Shown here one piece after another: positions 51,875 through 59,517 of a stretch of DNA of 64,000 bases. Origin of the DNA: Streptomyces globisporus (GTDB taxonomy: Bacteria; Actinomycetota; Actinomycetes; Streptomycetales; Streptomycetaceae); NCBI GenBank assembly GCA_014649555.1, contig BMTG01000002.1:372001-436000 (forward strand), given 5' to 3'. The translations under genes were made by a program, and so were the position numbers. The stretch's first letter is position 1, and each line of letters opens with the position of its first letter. A model generated the notes under the pieces. The model was not told where the DNA came from and searched no databases. It saw only the letters and a list, made by a program, of their open reading frames with translations.

Positions 51875-52338
51875 CTAAAACCCTCTGGCGGTTGATTCCG
51901 GGATGTATGCGCACGTGAGCGGAGACTTAGGAACAAGTGCTCGAATTCATCTCAACTCGACTTCACTGCGCGTGAGCTTAGCCAGATCAGAACAGTGCTT
52001 CGGCATATTCACCCAACCCCCTGCGGAAGCCCGCCGAGAGGAATACACTCACCAGTTTTTGCACTGAGCGCTGTGGAACGTGTGCGGGGAGTAGCGACGG
52101 CTGGAAATGGCCCTTCCCTGGCTCCCTGACGCATAAGGAAGGGGCCTTTTCGTCACCGAACAAGCCGTTTAAGGGATGAAAGACCCATCGCCTGCCCCCG
52201 TCACCGCACAAAACCAGTCAGAGGTACAGGTGACCGAACCGGATCGAAAGGAGCAGATTCCCGGCCGACGGAGGGGTGATGGGAGAAAGGGGCACGCTGA
52301 CGCGTATGCGGCCCCCCGCCGCCGAAGGGGCCCCTGGG
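51875..52338. other. Intergenic region with possible promoter and small RNA features
   Basis: 464 bp with AT-richer stretches upstream of cvnA. The plus strand carries the hairpin at 52109-52146 followed by TTTT. A Pro/Gly-rich minus-strand frame at 51987-52211 lacks a ribosome-binding site and I do not call it. The region downstream of the hairpin up to 52338 shows no gene. It may hold a short plus-strand RNA ending at the hairpin. Confidence 0.4.
52109..52146 (+). terminator. Rho-independent-type hairpin with U-run
   Basis: GGCCCTTCC (52109-52117) pairs with GGAAGGGGCC (52137-52146) with one bulge, followed by TTTT. A T-run after a hairpin is uncommon in this window. No plus-strand protein gene ends nearby, so this may terminate a noncoding RNA. 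Confidence 0.5.
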
Positions 52339-52845
52339 TCAGCGGCGGGCGCCCCCGAGGCGCCCTTCCAGCTGGACGAGCAACTCGCTCAGCCGGGAAG
52401 CGAGTTCATCGCGGCCGGGCCGGTCGAGACCGGCCAGCACCGTGCGCTCGTACGCCAGTTGCTCGGGCAGCAGCCGGTCGACCAGGGCCCGCCCCTCATC
52501 GGTGAGCCGGACATGGGCCACCCGACGGTCGCGGTCGTCGCCCCGGCGCTCGACCAGGGCACGGTCCTGAAGGGCGCGCAGCCGTTTGGTGACGGCGGCC
52601 CCGGAGGAGAAGGTCTCGCGGGCCAGCTCGCCGGGGGTCAGCTCCCGGTCCGTCCGGCGTACGGCGCCGAGGAGGTCGAATTCGGCGCGGGTCAGCCCGG
52701 CAGAGCGCAGCGGGGCGTCCTCCGCCTGCTGGAGCAGGGCGGCGCAGCGGTTGATCCGGCCGATGATCTCCATCGGCCCGGTGTCGAGCTCGGGGTTGAC
52801 GGTCTGCCACTGCCGGACCACCGAGGCAACGATGTCGTCGGTCAC
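52339..52845 (-). CDS. MarR-family regulator
   Basis: 168 residues with a winged helix-turn-helix: LRSAGLTRAEFDLLGAVRRTDRELTPGELARETFSSGAAVTKRLRALQDRALVERRGDDRDRRVAHVRLTDEGRALVDRLLP, including the typical DxRD wing. The GTG overlaps the stop of the FUSC-protein gene by four bases (GTGA), so regulator and transporter are co-expressed. A dyad overlaps the likely operon promoter at 54630-54652. Ligand unknown, probably an aromatic or phenolic compound by analogy with the transporter class. Confidence 0.92.
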   Translation of the reverse strand: MTDDIVASVVRQWQTVNPELDTGPMEIIGRINRCAALLQQAEDAPLRSAGLTRAEFDLLGAVRRTDRELTPGELARETFSSGAAVTKRLRALQDRALVERRGDDRDRRVAHVRLTDEGRALVDRLLPEQLAYERTVLAGLDRPGRDELASRLSELLVQLEGRLGGARR

Positions 52846-54620
52846 TCCGCTCCGATCGAAGGGGCGTGGGCCGCGGGCCCGCGCCGTGGTGCTGTCGCGG
52901 CGAGCGTACGGTGTCCGGCCTGCTCGGCCGCGAGAAGACGCTGCTCGGGCAGGGCGCGCTGCCACCATTCGCCCGCGGCGGTGTCACCCGCCTCGCGCAG
53001 TTCGACGAGGCTCGCGGTGAGCGCCCGGCGGGCCCGGTCCCGCTCGGTGGGCGCGGCCGCGGGGTCGGCGACGGTCCGTTCCGCGGCGGCGCGGGCCCGG
53101 CCGGTGGCGTCGAGTGCCTGCTCGACCCGGCCTGCCGCCCGCCGGTTGGTGACGAGCGTCGCCGCCAGGAAGCCGGTGGCCGCGCCGAGGACGGTGTCGA
53201 CGACCCGGTCGCCGATCAGCTCCCCGGCCGGGTGGGCGCCGCCGAACTCCAGGACCAGCAGGGCCATCGGGGTCACCGCGACGGAGCCCAGCCAGTAGTT
53301 GCGGGTGATGAGGGCCTCGGCGGCGAAGCCGAAGAAGAGGCAGCAGCAGACGAGGGCGAGCGGGCTGATCCGCGAGACCGGCAGGACGGCGGCGAAGACG
53401 AGCACGCCCAGGAGGTTGCCGAGGGTGCGCTGGAGGGTGCGGTTCCACGACAGGGTGAGGTTGGCCTGATGGAGGGAGGCGGCGGTGACGATCGCCCAGT
53501 AGGGGCGGCCGACGCCGAGCGCGGCGCAGAGGTACCCGGCGAGTGCGCAGCCGATCAGGGTGCGGACGGCGACCGGCAGCAGCGGGGAACCGGGGCCGAG
53601 GCGGCGCAGCAGGGCGCGGCGGGCGGCACGGCGGCCTTCGCGGGCCCGCAGGACGGCGCGTTCGGCGTCGATCCCGTAGAGCTCGTCGGCGGTTCCGGGT
53701 GCCGACGGCGGGGTGGGCACGGCCCCCCGGCCCCGGGTCAGGGCGGCCCAGGCGCGCAGCCGCTCCGGATCCGCCGCCCCCATGCCGGGGCCCGGGGCCA
53801 CGAAGGCCGCTTCGGCGTGCACCACCAGACGTTCCAGCGACCGGCGTACGGGGGTGGGGCGCCCGGAGGCGAGCAGGCACTGCCAGGCGGCATGCACGGC
53901 GGCGGCCGCGGCGTTGCGGTGACGCGAGGCGGGGCCGGTGGCGTTGTCGCCACGCGGGCCCGGGTCGGCGGCGTTCCGGGTTCGCGAGCCCGGGTCCTCA
54001 GCACAGACCGCCGCGGCCTCCAGGGCGCGGGCGACGGCCCGGCGTTCGGGCCCTTCGCGGCGGACCAGGGCGGGCGCGAGGGCGACCAGCCAGGCGAACG
54101 CGCCCGCGCCGAGGGTCAGGGCGAGGTGGCCGGGGATCCGGCCGAGGTGTTGCGGGGCAAAGAGCGCGGCCGAGCTGACGAAGGTGAAGATCACATGGCC
54201 GGGCGGTCCGATCCGGGTGGCGTCGCACAGCACCTTCTGCACGGCGGCAAGCAGCGCACCGACCGCGATGAGCACGGCGGTCGAGCCGGTGAGCGACGCG
54301 GTGACCAGGGAGACGGCGAGCCCGGCGGCCATGCCGAGCACCACACCCGCGACGGCCCGCGCCCGCCGGGCGTACGGCAGGCCGTGGCCGTAGAGCGCGC
54401 ACAGCGACCCGGCCATGGTGTAGACGATCAGGTCCAGCCGGCCGATGGCGAGGAGCGTCAGATGGGGTACGGCAGAGGCGACGACCACGCTGAGGGCGGG
54501 CTTGAACCAGGTGTCCGAGGGCCGCGAGAGCCGGAGGGCCGAGGCCGACGGGAGACCGCGGACGGCCGACGGGAGCCTGCGGACGGAGGGCCGCCCGGGG
54601 CGGACAGGTGTATCACTCAC
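52842..54620 (-). CDS. FUSC-family (aromatic acid exporter-like) membrane protein
   Basis: 592 residues in two halves of about five to six helices each (about 42-195 and 360-505), separated and followed by cytoplasmic helical regions. The second half has the FUSC pattern PVAVRTLIGCALAGYLCAALGVGRPYWAIVTAASLHQANLTLSWNRTLQRTLGNLLGVLVF. Members export small aromatic acids or related weak acids. The GTG at 54620 lacks a ribosome-binding site; the TAACGT hexamer six bases upstream suggests a leaderless transcript. It is the first gene of an operon with a MarR regulator. Confidence 0.88.
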   Translation of the reverse strand: MSDTPVRPGRPSVRRLPSAVRGLPSASALRLSRPSDTWFKPALSVVVASAVPHLTLLAIGRLDLIVYTMAGSLCALYGHGLPYARRARAVAGVVLGMAAGLAVSLVTASLTGSTAVLIAVGALLAAVQKVLCDATRIGPPGHVIFTFVSSAALFAPQHLGRIPGHLALTLGAGAFAWLVALAPALVRREGPERRAVARALEAAAVCAEDPGSRTRNAADPGPRGDNATGPASRHRNAAAAAVHAAWQCLLASGRPTPVRRSLERLVVHAEAAFVAPGPGMGAADPERLRAWAALTRGRGAVPTPPSAPGTADELYGIDAERAVLRAREGRRAARRALLRRLGPGSPLLPVAVRTLIGCALAGYLCAALGVGRPYWAIVTAASLHQANLTLSWNRTLQRTLGNLLGVLVFAAVLPVSRISPLALVCCCLFFGFAAEALITRNYWLGSVAVTPMALLVLEFGGAHPAGELIGDRVVDTVLGAATGFLAATLVTNRRAAGRVEQALDATGRARAAAERTVADPAAAPTERDRARRALTASLVELREAGDTAAGEWWQRALPEQRLLAAEQAGHRTLAATAPRRGPAAHAPSIGAE

Positions 54621-54629
54621 GCATATACG

Positions 54630-54652
54630 TTAACAGGTATTACACCCGTAAA
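54630..54652 (-). promoter_or_regulatory. Dyad overlapping the FUSC-MarR promoter
   Basis: TTAACAGGT (54630-54638) and ACCCGTAAA (54644-54652) form an imperfect inverted repeat (seven of nine positions) around ATTAC, ending ten bases before the GTG. On the minus strand TAACGT (54632-54627) could be the -10 box, so the dyad covers the core promoter. Typical of MarR autorepression. Confidence 0.5.
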
Positions 54653-54755
54653 CTATGTGACCTCTGTTCGAGCGGCGGCGACTCGGGCACACTGTCCCGC
54701 GGACAGCGCGACCCATATTCTTTGAATCTTCATGCACCCACTACGATGACGGGCG

Positions 54756-55187
54756 ATGACCAGGGTGAGCACGCGGACCGACCGGCAGCGGTACCGCTCC
54801 CGCGCGCCGTACGCCCTGGGCTGGGTCCTCTTCCTGCTGGCCATGCTCTTCTGCTGCTCGGCCACCACGTCGTCCGCCGCCGTACCGGTCGCGGCGGGCC
54901 AGGCCGAAGCAACCGCCGTCCGCGCGTTCACCCCGACACCCGACGCGGCCTTCGAACCGGCCGTGCTGGCGTCGCCGGCGGACCGTGGTCTCGGGACGTC
55001 GTGCCACGGGGGCTCGACGCACACGGTGGCCGTGGTGCTTCCGATGCCGTCCGCCCCCGCGGCCGTGCCCTCGCCCGTGGCCCTCGTCCCGGCCGCCCCG
55101 CACATGGGGGCCGCGGCCATCAGGGGTCCCGCACACGACGGTGTGCCTTCCGTCGATCAACTGCGCCTCCAGGTCCAACGGATCTAG
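54756..55187 (+). CDS. Small membrane or exported protein of unknown function
   Basis: 143 residues. A basic N-terminus and one hydrophobic helix (YALGWVLFLLAMLFCCSATTSSAA, about 19-42) precede a low-complexity Ala/Pro-rich exterior (TFEPAVLASPADRG-like, CHGGSTHTVAVV, VALVPAAPHMGAA). No known domain is evident. TACGAT (54742-54747) lies eight bases before the ATG, a possible -10 box for a short leader. It precedes the DUF3105/DUF305 pair on the same strand, with a gap of 127 bp. Confidence 0.6.
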   Translation: MTRVSTRTDRQRYRSRAPYALGWVLFLLAMLFCCSATTSSAAVPVAAGQAEATAVRAFTPTPDAAFEPAVLASPADRGLGTSCHGGSTHTVAVVLPMPSAPAAVPSPVALVPAAPHMGAAAIRGPAHDGVPSVDQLRLQVQRI

Positions 55188-55314
55188 AGGCCGGGTCCGC
55201 TCCCCCGCCGCGCCCCGGCGCCGGTTCACCGGGAGCGGCTTCTCGTATGCACCGCATCCCCTACCCCCTCATGCACAGACCCCTTGTGCATCGGTTGAAC
55301 GACGAGGACTTCTC

Positions 55315-55965
55315 ATGGCTTCCGCCAAGAACCAGAACAACCCGGCAGCAGCGCGTCGCGCCAAGCTCGAGGAGGCGCGCCGCAAGGAGCGCGCCCGGGA
55401 GCGCCGGGTCCGCATGATCACCATCGGGGCTTCGGTGGCCGTGGTCGCCGCCCTGGTCGCCGGAGGCGGCTACCTGATGGTGCAGGCCAACGAGAAGGAG
55501 AAGAAGGACGAGCAGGCCAAGACCTCGCCCGTCACCGGTGAGCGCAGCTGGGACAAGCTGACGCAGGAGCACGTGGCGAACAAGGTCGACTACCCGATGA
55601 ACCCGCCCGTCGGGGGTGACCACAACCAGGTCTGGATGAACTGCAACGCGGACGTCTACACCCAGGAGATACCGAAGGAGAACGCCGTGCACTCGCTGGA
55701 GCACGGCGCGGTCTGGGTGACGTACAACGACAAGGCCTCGGACGCGGACATCGAGGCGCTGACCAAGAAGGTCAAGTCGACCCCGTACTCCCTGATGAGC
55801 CCGGTCAAGGACCAGAAGGACCCGCTGATGCTCAGCGCCTGGGGCAAGCAGGTCACGGTCAAGGACGCCTCGGACGACCGGGTCGACCAGTTCTTCACCA
55901 AGTACGTGCAGGGCCCGCAGACTCCCGAGCCGGGGGCCGCCTGCACCGGCGGGCTGGACAAGTGA
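55315..55965 (+). CDS. DUF3105 membrane-anchored protein
   Basis: 216 residues. A very basic cytoplasmic N-terminus (RRAKLEEARRKERARERRVR) and one helix (ITIGASVAVVAALVAGGGYLMV, about 35-56) precede the DUF3105 domain: YPMNPPVGGDHNQVWMNCNADVYTQEIPKENAVHSLEHGAVWVTYN and SAWGKQVTVKDASDDRVDQFFTKYVQGPQTPEPGAACTGG. The family is found in actinobacteria beside DUF305 proteins. GAGGA precedes the ATG. Its stop overlaps the next start (GTGA). Confidence 0.92.
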   Translation: MASAKNQNNPAAARRAKLEEARRKERARERRVRMITIGASVAVVAALVAGGGYLMVQANEKEKKDEQAKTSPVTGERSWDKLTQEHVANKVDYPMNPPVGGDHNQVWMNCNADVYTQEIPKENAVHSLEHGAVWVTYNDKASDADIEALTKKVKSTPYSLMSPVKDQKDPLMLSAWGKQVTVKDASDDRVDQFFTKYVQGPQTPEPGAACTGGLDK

Positions 55966-56615
55966 CCGCGCTCGCACCCGCCCGCTCCACCCGCCGGCTG
56001 GTCCTCGCGGGAGCCTCGGTGCTGCTCGTCGCGCTGGGGCTGGTGGCGCTGATGGTCGTCCGCCCCTCCGCGGCCTCGCCGTCGGGGGCGTCGTCGCAGT
56101 CCGCTCCGGCGGAGGACTCCGTGGACGCGGGCTTCGCCCGGGACATGGCGATCCACCACCAGCAGGCGGTCGAGATGTCGTTCATCGTGCGGGACCGCAC
56201 CGACGACGAGGACGTACGGCGGCTCGCGTACGACATCATCAACACCCAGGCCAATCAGCGCGGCATGATGCTGGGCTGGCTGGAGATGTGGGGGCTGGCC
56301 AAGAGCGCGGCCGGGCCGCCGATGAAGTGGATGGGGCACACCTTCACGCCGACCGACGACGGTTCGCTGATGCCGGGCATGGCGACCGACGCGGAACTGG
56401 CGGCGCTCACGGCCGCGAAGGACGAGAAGGCCGAGATCCTGTTCCTGCGGCTGATGACCGTGCACCACCGTGCGGGCGCCGACATGGCGCAGGCCGCCGC
56501 CGGTGCGGCGAGGACGGACGCCATCCGGAACCTGGCGGAGGGCATGGTCCGGGGCCAGCAGTCGGAGATCGGACTGATGGCGGACATGCTGAAGGACCGG
56601 GGCGCCAAGCCCTGA
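55962..56615 (+). CDS. DUF305 protein, membrane-anchored, metal-binding motif
   Basis: 217 residues. One N-terminal helix (LVLAGASVLLVALGLVALMV, about 12-31) is followed by the DUF305 four-helix domain, with the paired motifs GFARDMAIHHQQAVEMSF and FLRLMTVHHRAGADMAQ, whose His residues suggest metal binding. The sequence is Met-rich (MMLGWLEMWG, MKWMGHTF). Some DUF305 proteins are linked to copper. Here the assignment to metal is inferred. Coupled to the DUF3105 gene by GTGA. Confidence 0.92.
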   Translation: MTALAPARSTRRLVLAGASVLLVALGLVALMVVRPSAASPSGASSQSAPAEDSVDAGFARDMAIHHQQAVEMSFIVRDRTDDEDVRRLAYDIINTQANQRGMMLGWLEMWGLAKSAAGPPMKWMGHTFTPTDDGSLMPGMATDAELAALTAAKDEKAEILFLRLMTVHHRAGADMAQAAAGAARTDAIRNLAEGMVRGQQSEIGLMADMLKDRGAKP

Positions 56616-56620
56616 TGACG

Positions 56621-56656
56621 AGGGGTGGTTCCGGCCGGACGGCCGGAACCACCCCT
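56621..56656 (+). terminator. Terminator after the DUF305 gene
   Basis: A perfect 16-bp stem (56621-56636 with 56641-56656) with a four-base loop, six bases past the stop codon and upstream of the ROK gene. Confidence 0.85.
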
Positions 56657-56705
56657 TCTCGTACCGCTCGCGCGGCGCCCCGCATCACATAGGCTCGGCG
56701 ACAAT

Positions 56706-57953
56706 ATGAAGAGCATCCTCACTCCGCTGGGGCCCAAGGCCGACAAGGACACCGTGCGACGGCACAATCTGAGCCTGGTACTGCGTGCCGTGCGGGACGA
56801 GGGCGAGCGCGGCGACGCCACGCGCGCCGGAGTGGCCGCCCGGGTCGGGCTGACCCGGGCCGCGGTGTCCTCGCTCGTCGAGCAGCTGATGGACAGCGGG
56901 TTCCTCACCGAGTCGGGCAAGACGTTCAGCGGCCAGGCCGGCCGCCCCGGCACCGCGCTCAAGGTGGCCCGCACCGGTCCGGCCGGGCTCGGTGTGGAGA
57001 TCAACATCGATTACGTCTCGGTGTGCGTGGTGGATCTGGCGGGCACCGGCCGGGTCCGGCAGACCGAACACCTCGACAACCGGGGTGCGCCCGCCGAGGA
57101 GGCGCTGGCGCGGGCGGCCCGGCTCGCGGCGCGGACCCTGGAGTCGGCGTACGAACAGGAGTTGCGCCCGGTGGGCGCGGCGCTGGCGCTGCCGGGTCTC
57201 GTCTCCGGCGGGTCGGTGCGGCAGGCCCCCAACCTCGGCTGGAACGAGGTCCCGGCGCAGGAGCTGTTCGCCGACGCGCTGGCCGCCCTGCGCCCCGGCC
57301 ACCCGGCGCTGCCGGTCGCCTCGGAGAACGAGGCCAATCTCGCGGCCTTGGCCGAGCTGTGGTTCGGCGGGCTCGGGGACGTCCGCAGCTTCCTCTATCT
57401 GACCGGGGAGATCGGGGTCGGCGGGGCGCTCGTCCTGAACGGCGAACTGCTGCGCGGGGCGCACGGTTTCGCCGGGGAGATCGGCCATGTGGTGGTGGAT
57501 CCGGCGGGCCCGGAGTGCCGGTGCGGGTCGCGGGGGTGTCTGGAGCAGTACGCCGGACAGGCGGCGCTGCTGCGGGCGGCCGGGATCGCGGGGATCGGCG
57601 GCGCCTCCGGGGTGCTGGAGCTGGAGCGGCGTGCGGCGGCGAAGGACCCGCGCGCGATGGCCGCGATCGCTGAGGCGGGCCGGATGCTGGGCCGGGTGCT
57701 GTCGGGGGCGGTGAATCTGGTCGACCCGGACGCGGTGGTGCTCGGCGGCATCTACCGGGGCCTGATGCCGTGGCTGGCGCCGCCCGCCGACGAGGAGCTG
57801 ACGGGCCGGGTGGTGTCGGGCCTCTGGTCGCCCGGCATCGGCCGACTGCGGGCGTCGTCGGTGGCGGGCGACGCGGCGCGGGGCGCGGCGGCGCTCGTGG
57901 TGCAGGACGTGCTGGACGATCCGGTGGCGTACGCGGAGCCGGCGGGCGGGTGA
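56706..57953 (+). CDS. ROK-family regulator (XylR-like)
   Basis: 415 residues. An N-terminal winged HTH (about 17-72) reads RRHNLSLVLRAVRDEGERGDATRAGVAARVGLTRAAVSSLVEQLMDSGFLTESG. The ROK domain has VSVCVVDLAGTGR, LPGLVSGGSVRQAPNLGWNEVPAQ, SENEANLAALAE, YLTGEIGVGGALVLNGELLRGAHGFAGEIGHVVVDPAGPECRCGSRGCLEQYAG (zinc site CxCGxxGCxE) and VNLVDPDAVVLGG. ROK regulators bind a sugar and release DNA. Location beside xylA and xylB makes xylose the likely effector. The ATG at 56706 lacks a ribosome-binding site; TAGGCT lies upstream, suggesting a very short leader. Confidence 0.92.
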   Translation: MKSILTPLGPKADKDTVRRHNLSLVLRAVRDEGERGDATRAGVAARVGLTRAAVSSLVEQLMDSGFLTESGKTFSGQAGRPGTALKVARTGPAGLGVEINIDYVSVCVVDLAGTGRVRQTEHLDNRGAPAEEALARAARLAARTLESAYEQELRPVGAALALPGLVSGGSVRQAPNLGWNEVPAQELFADALAALRPGHPALPVASENEANLAALAELWFGGLGDVRSFLYLTGEIGVGGALVLNGELLRGAHGFAGEIGHVVVDPAGPECRCGSRGCLEQYAGQAALLRAAGIAGIGGASGVLELERRAAAKDPRAMAAIAEAGRMLGRVLSGAVNLVDPDAVVLGGIYRGLMPWLAPPADEELTGRVVSGLWSPGIGRLRASSVAGDAARGAAALVVQDVLDDPVAYAEPAGG

Positions 57954-57991
57954 GCGAGGGCCGGAGCCGGGAACGCCCGGCCTCCGCTCAG

Positions 57992-58080
57992 CCGGTACGT
58001 CAGCGGCCCCGGCCCAGCCGGAGTGGCATCCCGTACGTCAGCCTCCCCGGCCCACCCGATGCGCCACCCGGTACGTCAGC
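57992..58080 (-). repeat. Degenerate 38-bp tandem repeat at the 3' end of xylA
   Basis: The core GCTGACGTAC on the minus strand recurs at 58080, 58042 and 58004, an exact 38-bp period. The first two units also share a GGGCCGGGG-type end; the third is partial. The first copy contains the xylA stop codon (TGA at 58078-58076), so the following copies look like duplications of the gene's end. No terminator hairpin was found in the interval. Confidence 0.65.
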
Positions 58081-59242
58081 GGACGGCGAGCAGGTGGTCC
58101 ATGGCGAGCTGGTCCAGCGCCTCGAAGGCCATACCGCGTTCCGCCGCCGCGTCCACGTCGAACTCCTCGTACGCCGTGCGGTCGGCGAGCAGCTCGGCCA
58201 GGCCGTCCCCCGCGGTCGGGCGCGCCAGTTCGTCCAGGCGTGAGGCCCGCAGCGCGGCCCGCACCTCGGGGTCGGCGCGGAAGGCCGCGGCGCGCTCCTT
58301 GAGGATGAGGTAGTTGCGCATACATCCCGCGGCCGAGGCCCAGACGCCGTCGTAGTCCTCGGTGCGCGGGGGCTTGAAGTCGAAGTGGCGCGGGCCTTCG
58401 TAGCCGCTCTCCAGCAGGTCGACGAGCCAGAACGCCTGGCGCAGATCGCCCGCGCCGAAGCGCAGGTCCTGGTCGTACTTGATGCCGGACTGGCCGTTGA
58501 GGTCGATGTGGAAGAGCTTGTCCGCCCACATGGCCTGGGCGATGCCGTGCGGGAAGTTGAGCCCGGCCATCTGCTCGTGCCCGGTCTCCGGGTTGACGCC
58601 GACCAGCTCCGGGCGCTCCAGGCGCTCGATGAAGGCCAGGGCGTGGCCGATGGTGGGCAGCAGGATGTCGCCGCGCGGCTCGTTGGGCTTGGGCTCGATG
58701 GCGAAGCGGAGGTCGTAACCCTGCTCGGTGACGTACTCGCCGAGCAGGTCGAAGGCCTCCTTCATCCGGTGCAGGGCGAGGCGGACGTCCTTCGCCCCGC
58801 CGGACTCGGCGCCCTCGCGGCCGCCCCACGCCACGAACGTCTTCGCGCCCAGCTCGACGGCGAGGTCGATGTTGCGCAGGGTCTTGCGGAGCGCGTAGCG
58901 GCGTACGTCGCGGTCGTTGGCGGTGAACCCGCCGTCCTTGAAGATGGGGTGCGTGAAGAGGTTCGTCGTCACCATGGGCACGACGAGTCCGCTGCTGTCG
59001 ACCGCCTGCCGGAAGCGCTTGACGATCCTCTCGCGCTCGGTCTCCGGCACGCCGAAGGGGATCAGGTCGTCGTCGTGGAAGGTCACGCCCCAGGCGCCCA
59101 GCTCCGCGAGCCGCTGGACCGACTCGACGGGGTCGATGGCCGCGCGGGTCGCGTCGCCGAAGGGGTCCCGGCCCTGCCAGCCCACGGTCCACAGACCGAA
59201 ACTGAACTTGTCCTCGGGGGTGGGGGTGAAGCGTTCCGTCAT
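58076..59242 (-). CDS. xylA: Xylose isomerase
   Basis: 388 residues, colinear with the S. rubiginosus xylose (glucose) isomerase. [23 protein letters not shown], then [12 protein letters not shown] with the catalytic His56 and Asp59 (H54/D57 in S. rubiginosus). Then [33 protein letters not shown] (metal/substrate Lys and Glu), [19 protein letters not shown] and the [12 protein letters not shown] metal site. It interconverts D-xylose and D-xylulose with two divalent metals. The ATG at 59242 is chosen for colinearity; the upstream extension has no family match. It is divergent from xylB and beside the ROK regulator. Confidence 0.98.
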   Translation of the reverse strand: MTERFTPTPEDKFSFGLWTVGWQGRDPFGDATRAAIDPVESVQRLAELGAWGVTFHDDDLIPFGVPETERERIVKRFRQAVDSSGLVVPMVTTNLFTHPIFKDGGFTANDRDVRRYALRKTLRNIDLAVELGAKTFVAWGGREGAESGGAKDVRLALHRMKEAFDLLGEYVTEQGYDLRFAIEPKPNEPRGDILLPTIGHALAFIERLERPELVGVNPETGHEQMAGLNFPHGIAQAMWADKLFHIDLNGQSGIKYDQDLRFGAGDLRQAFWLVDLLESGYEGPRHFDFKPPRTEDYDGVWASAAGCMRNYLILKERAAAFRADPEVRAALRASRLDELARPTAGDGLAELLADRTAYEEFDVDAAAERGMAFEALDQLAMDHLLAVR

Positions 59243-59517
59243 CGTCGTCCGACCGCCTTCGCCTGCCGTCGGGACACCCGGCGGCGAGCCCGGCACCCCT
59301 ATTTGTTCAGTGTCATGACTAATCAAGCACACCGCGCCTCGGCACGGAACCCCCTTGTCGCCCGGAACGTCGGCGCCCCCCTGTGCAGCGGGCCGCGCAT
59401 CCCGTAATTTGTTCATGCCGCAGCCGAATGATCAGTGCGTGCCGAGCACCGCGAACCGACCCGCGCCCCGACCGTGACCCACCCCCTGACCAGCCCCGCA
59501 GCGCGAAAGAGGCCCTC
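59243..59517. promoter_or_regulatory. Divergent xylA/xylB control region with ATTTGTTCA repeats
   Basis: 275 bp between the two starts. ATTTGTTCA occurs at 59301-59309 and again at 59407-59415, both on the plus strand, 106 bp apart. The second overlaps TAATTT (59405-59410), a possible -10 box for xylB. The first lies about 60 bp upstream of xylA's ATG. They are candidate half-sites for the ROK regulator. Confidence 0.5.

Noticed and set aside
51987-52211. 74-residue minus-strand frame upstream of the conservon
   Set aside because: No ribosome-binding site, no coherent domain, and it spans the U-tailed hairpin.
57992-58080. CRISPR-like spacing of GTACGTCAGC repeats
   Set aside because: Only three degenerate copies with related spacers and no cas genes; better explained as a tandem duplication of the xylA end.
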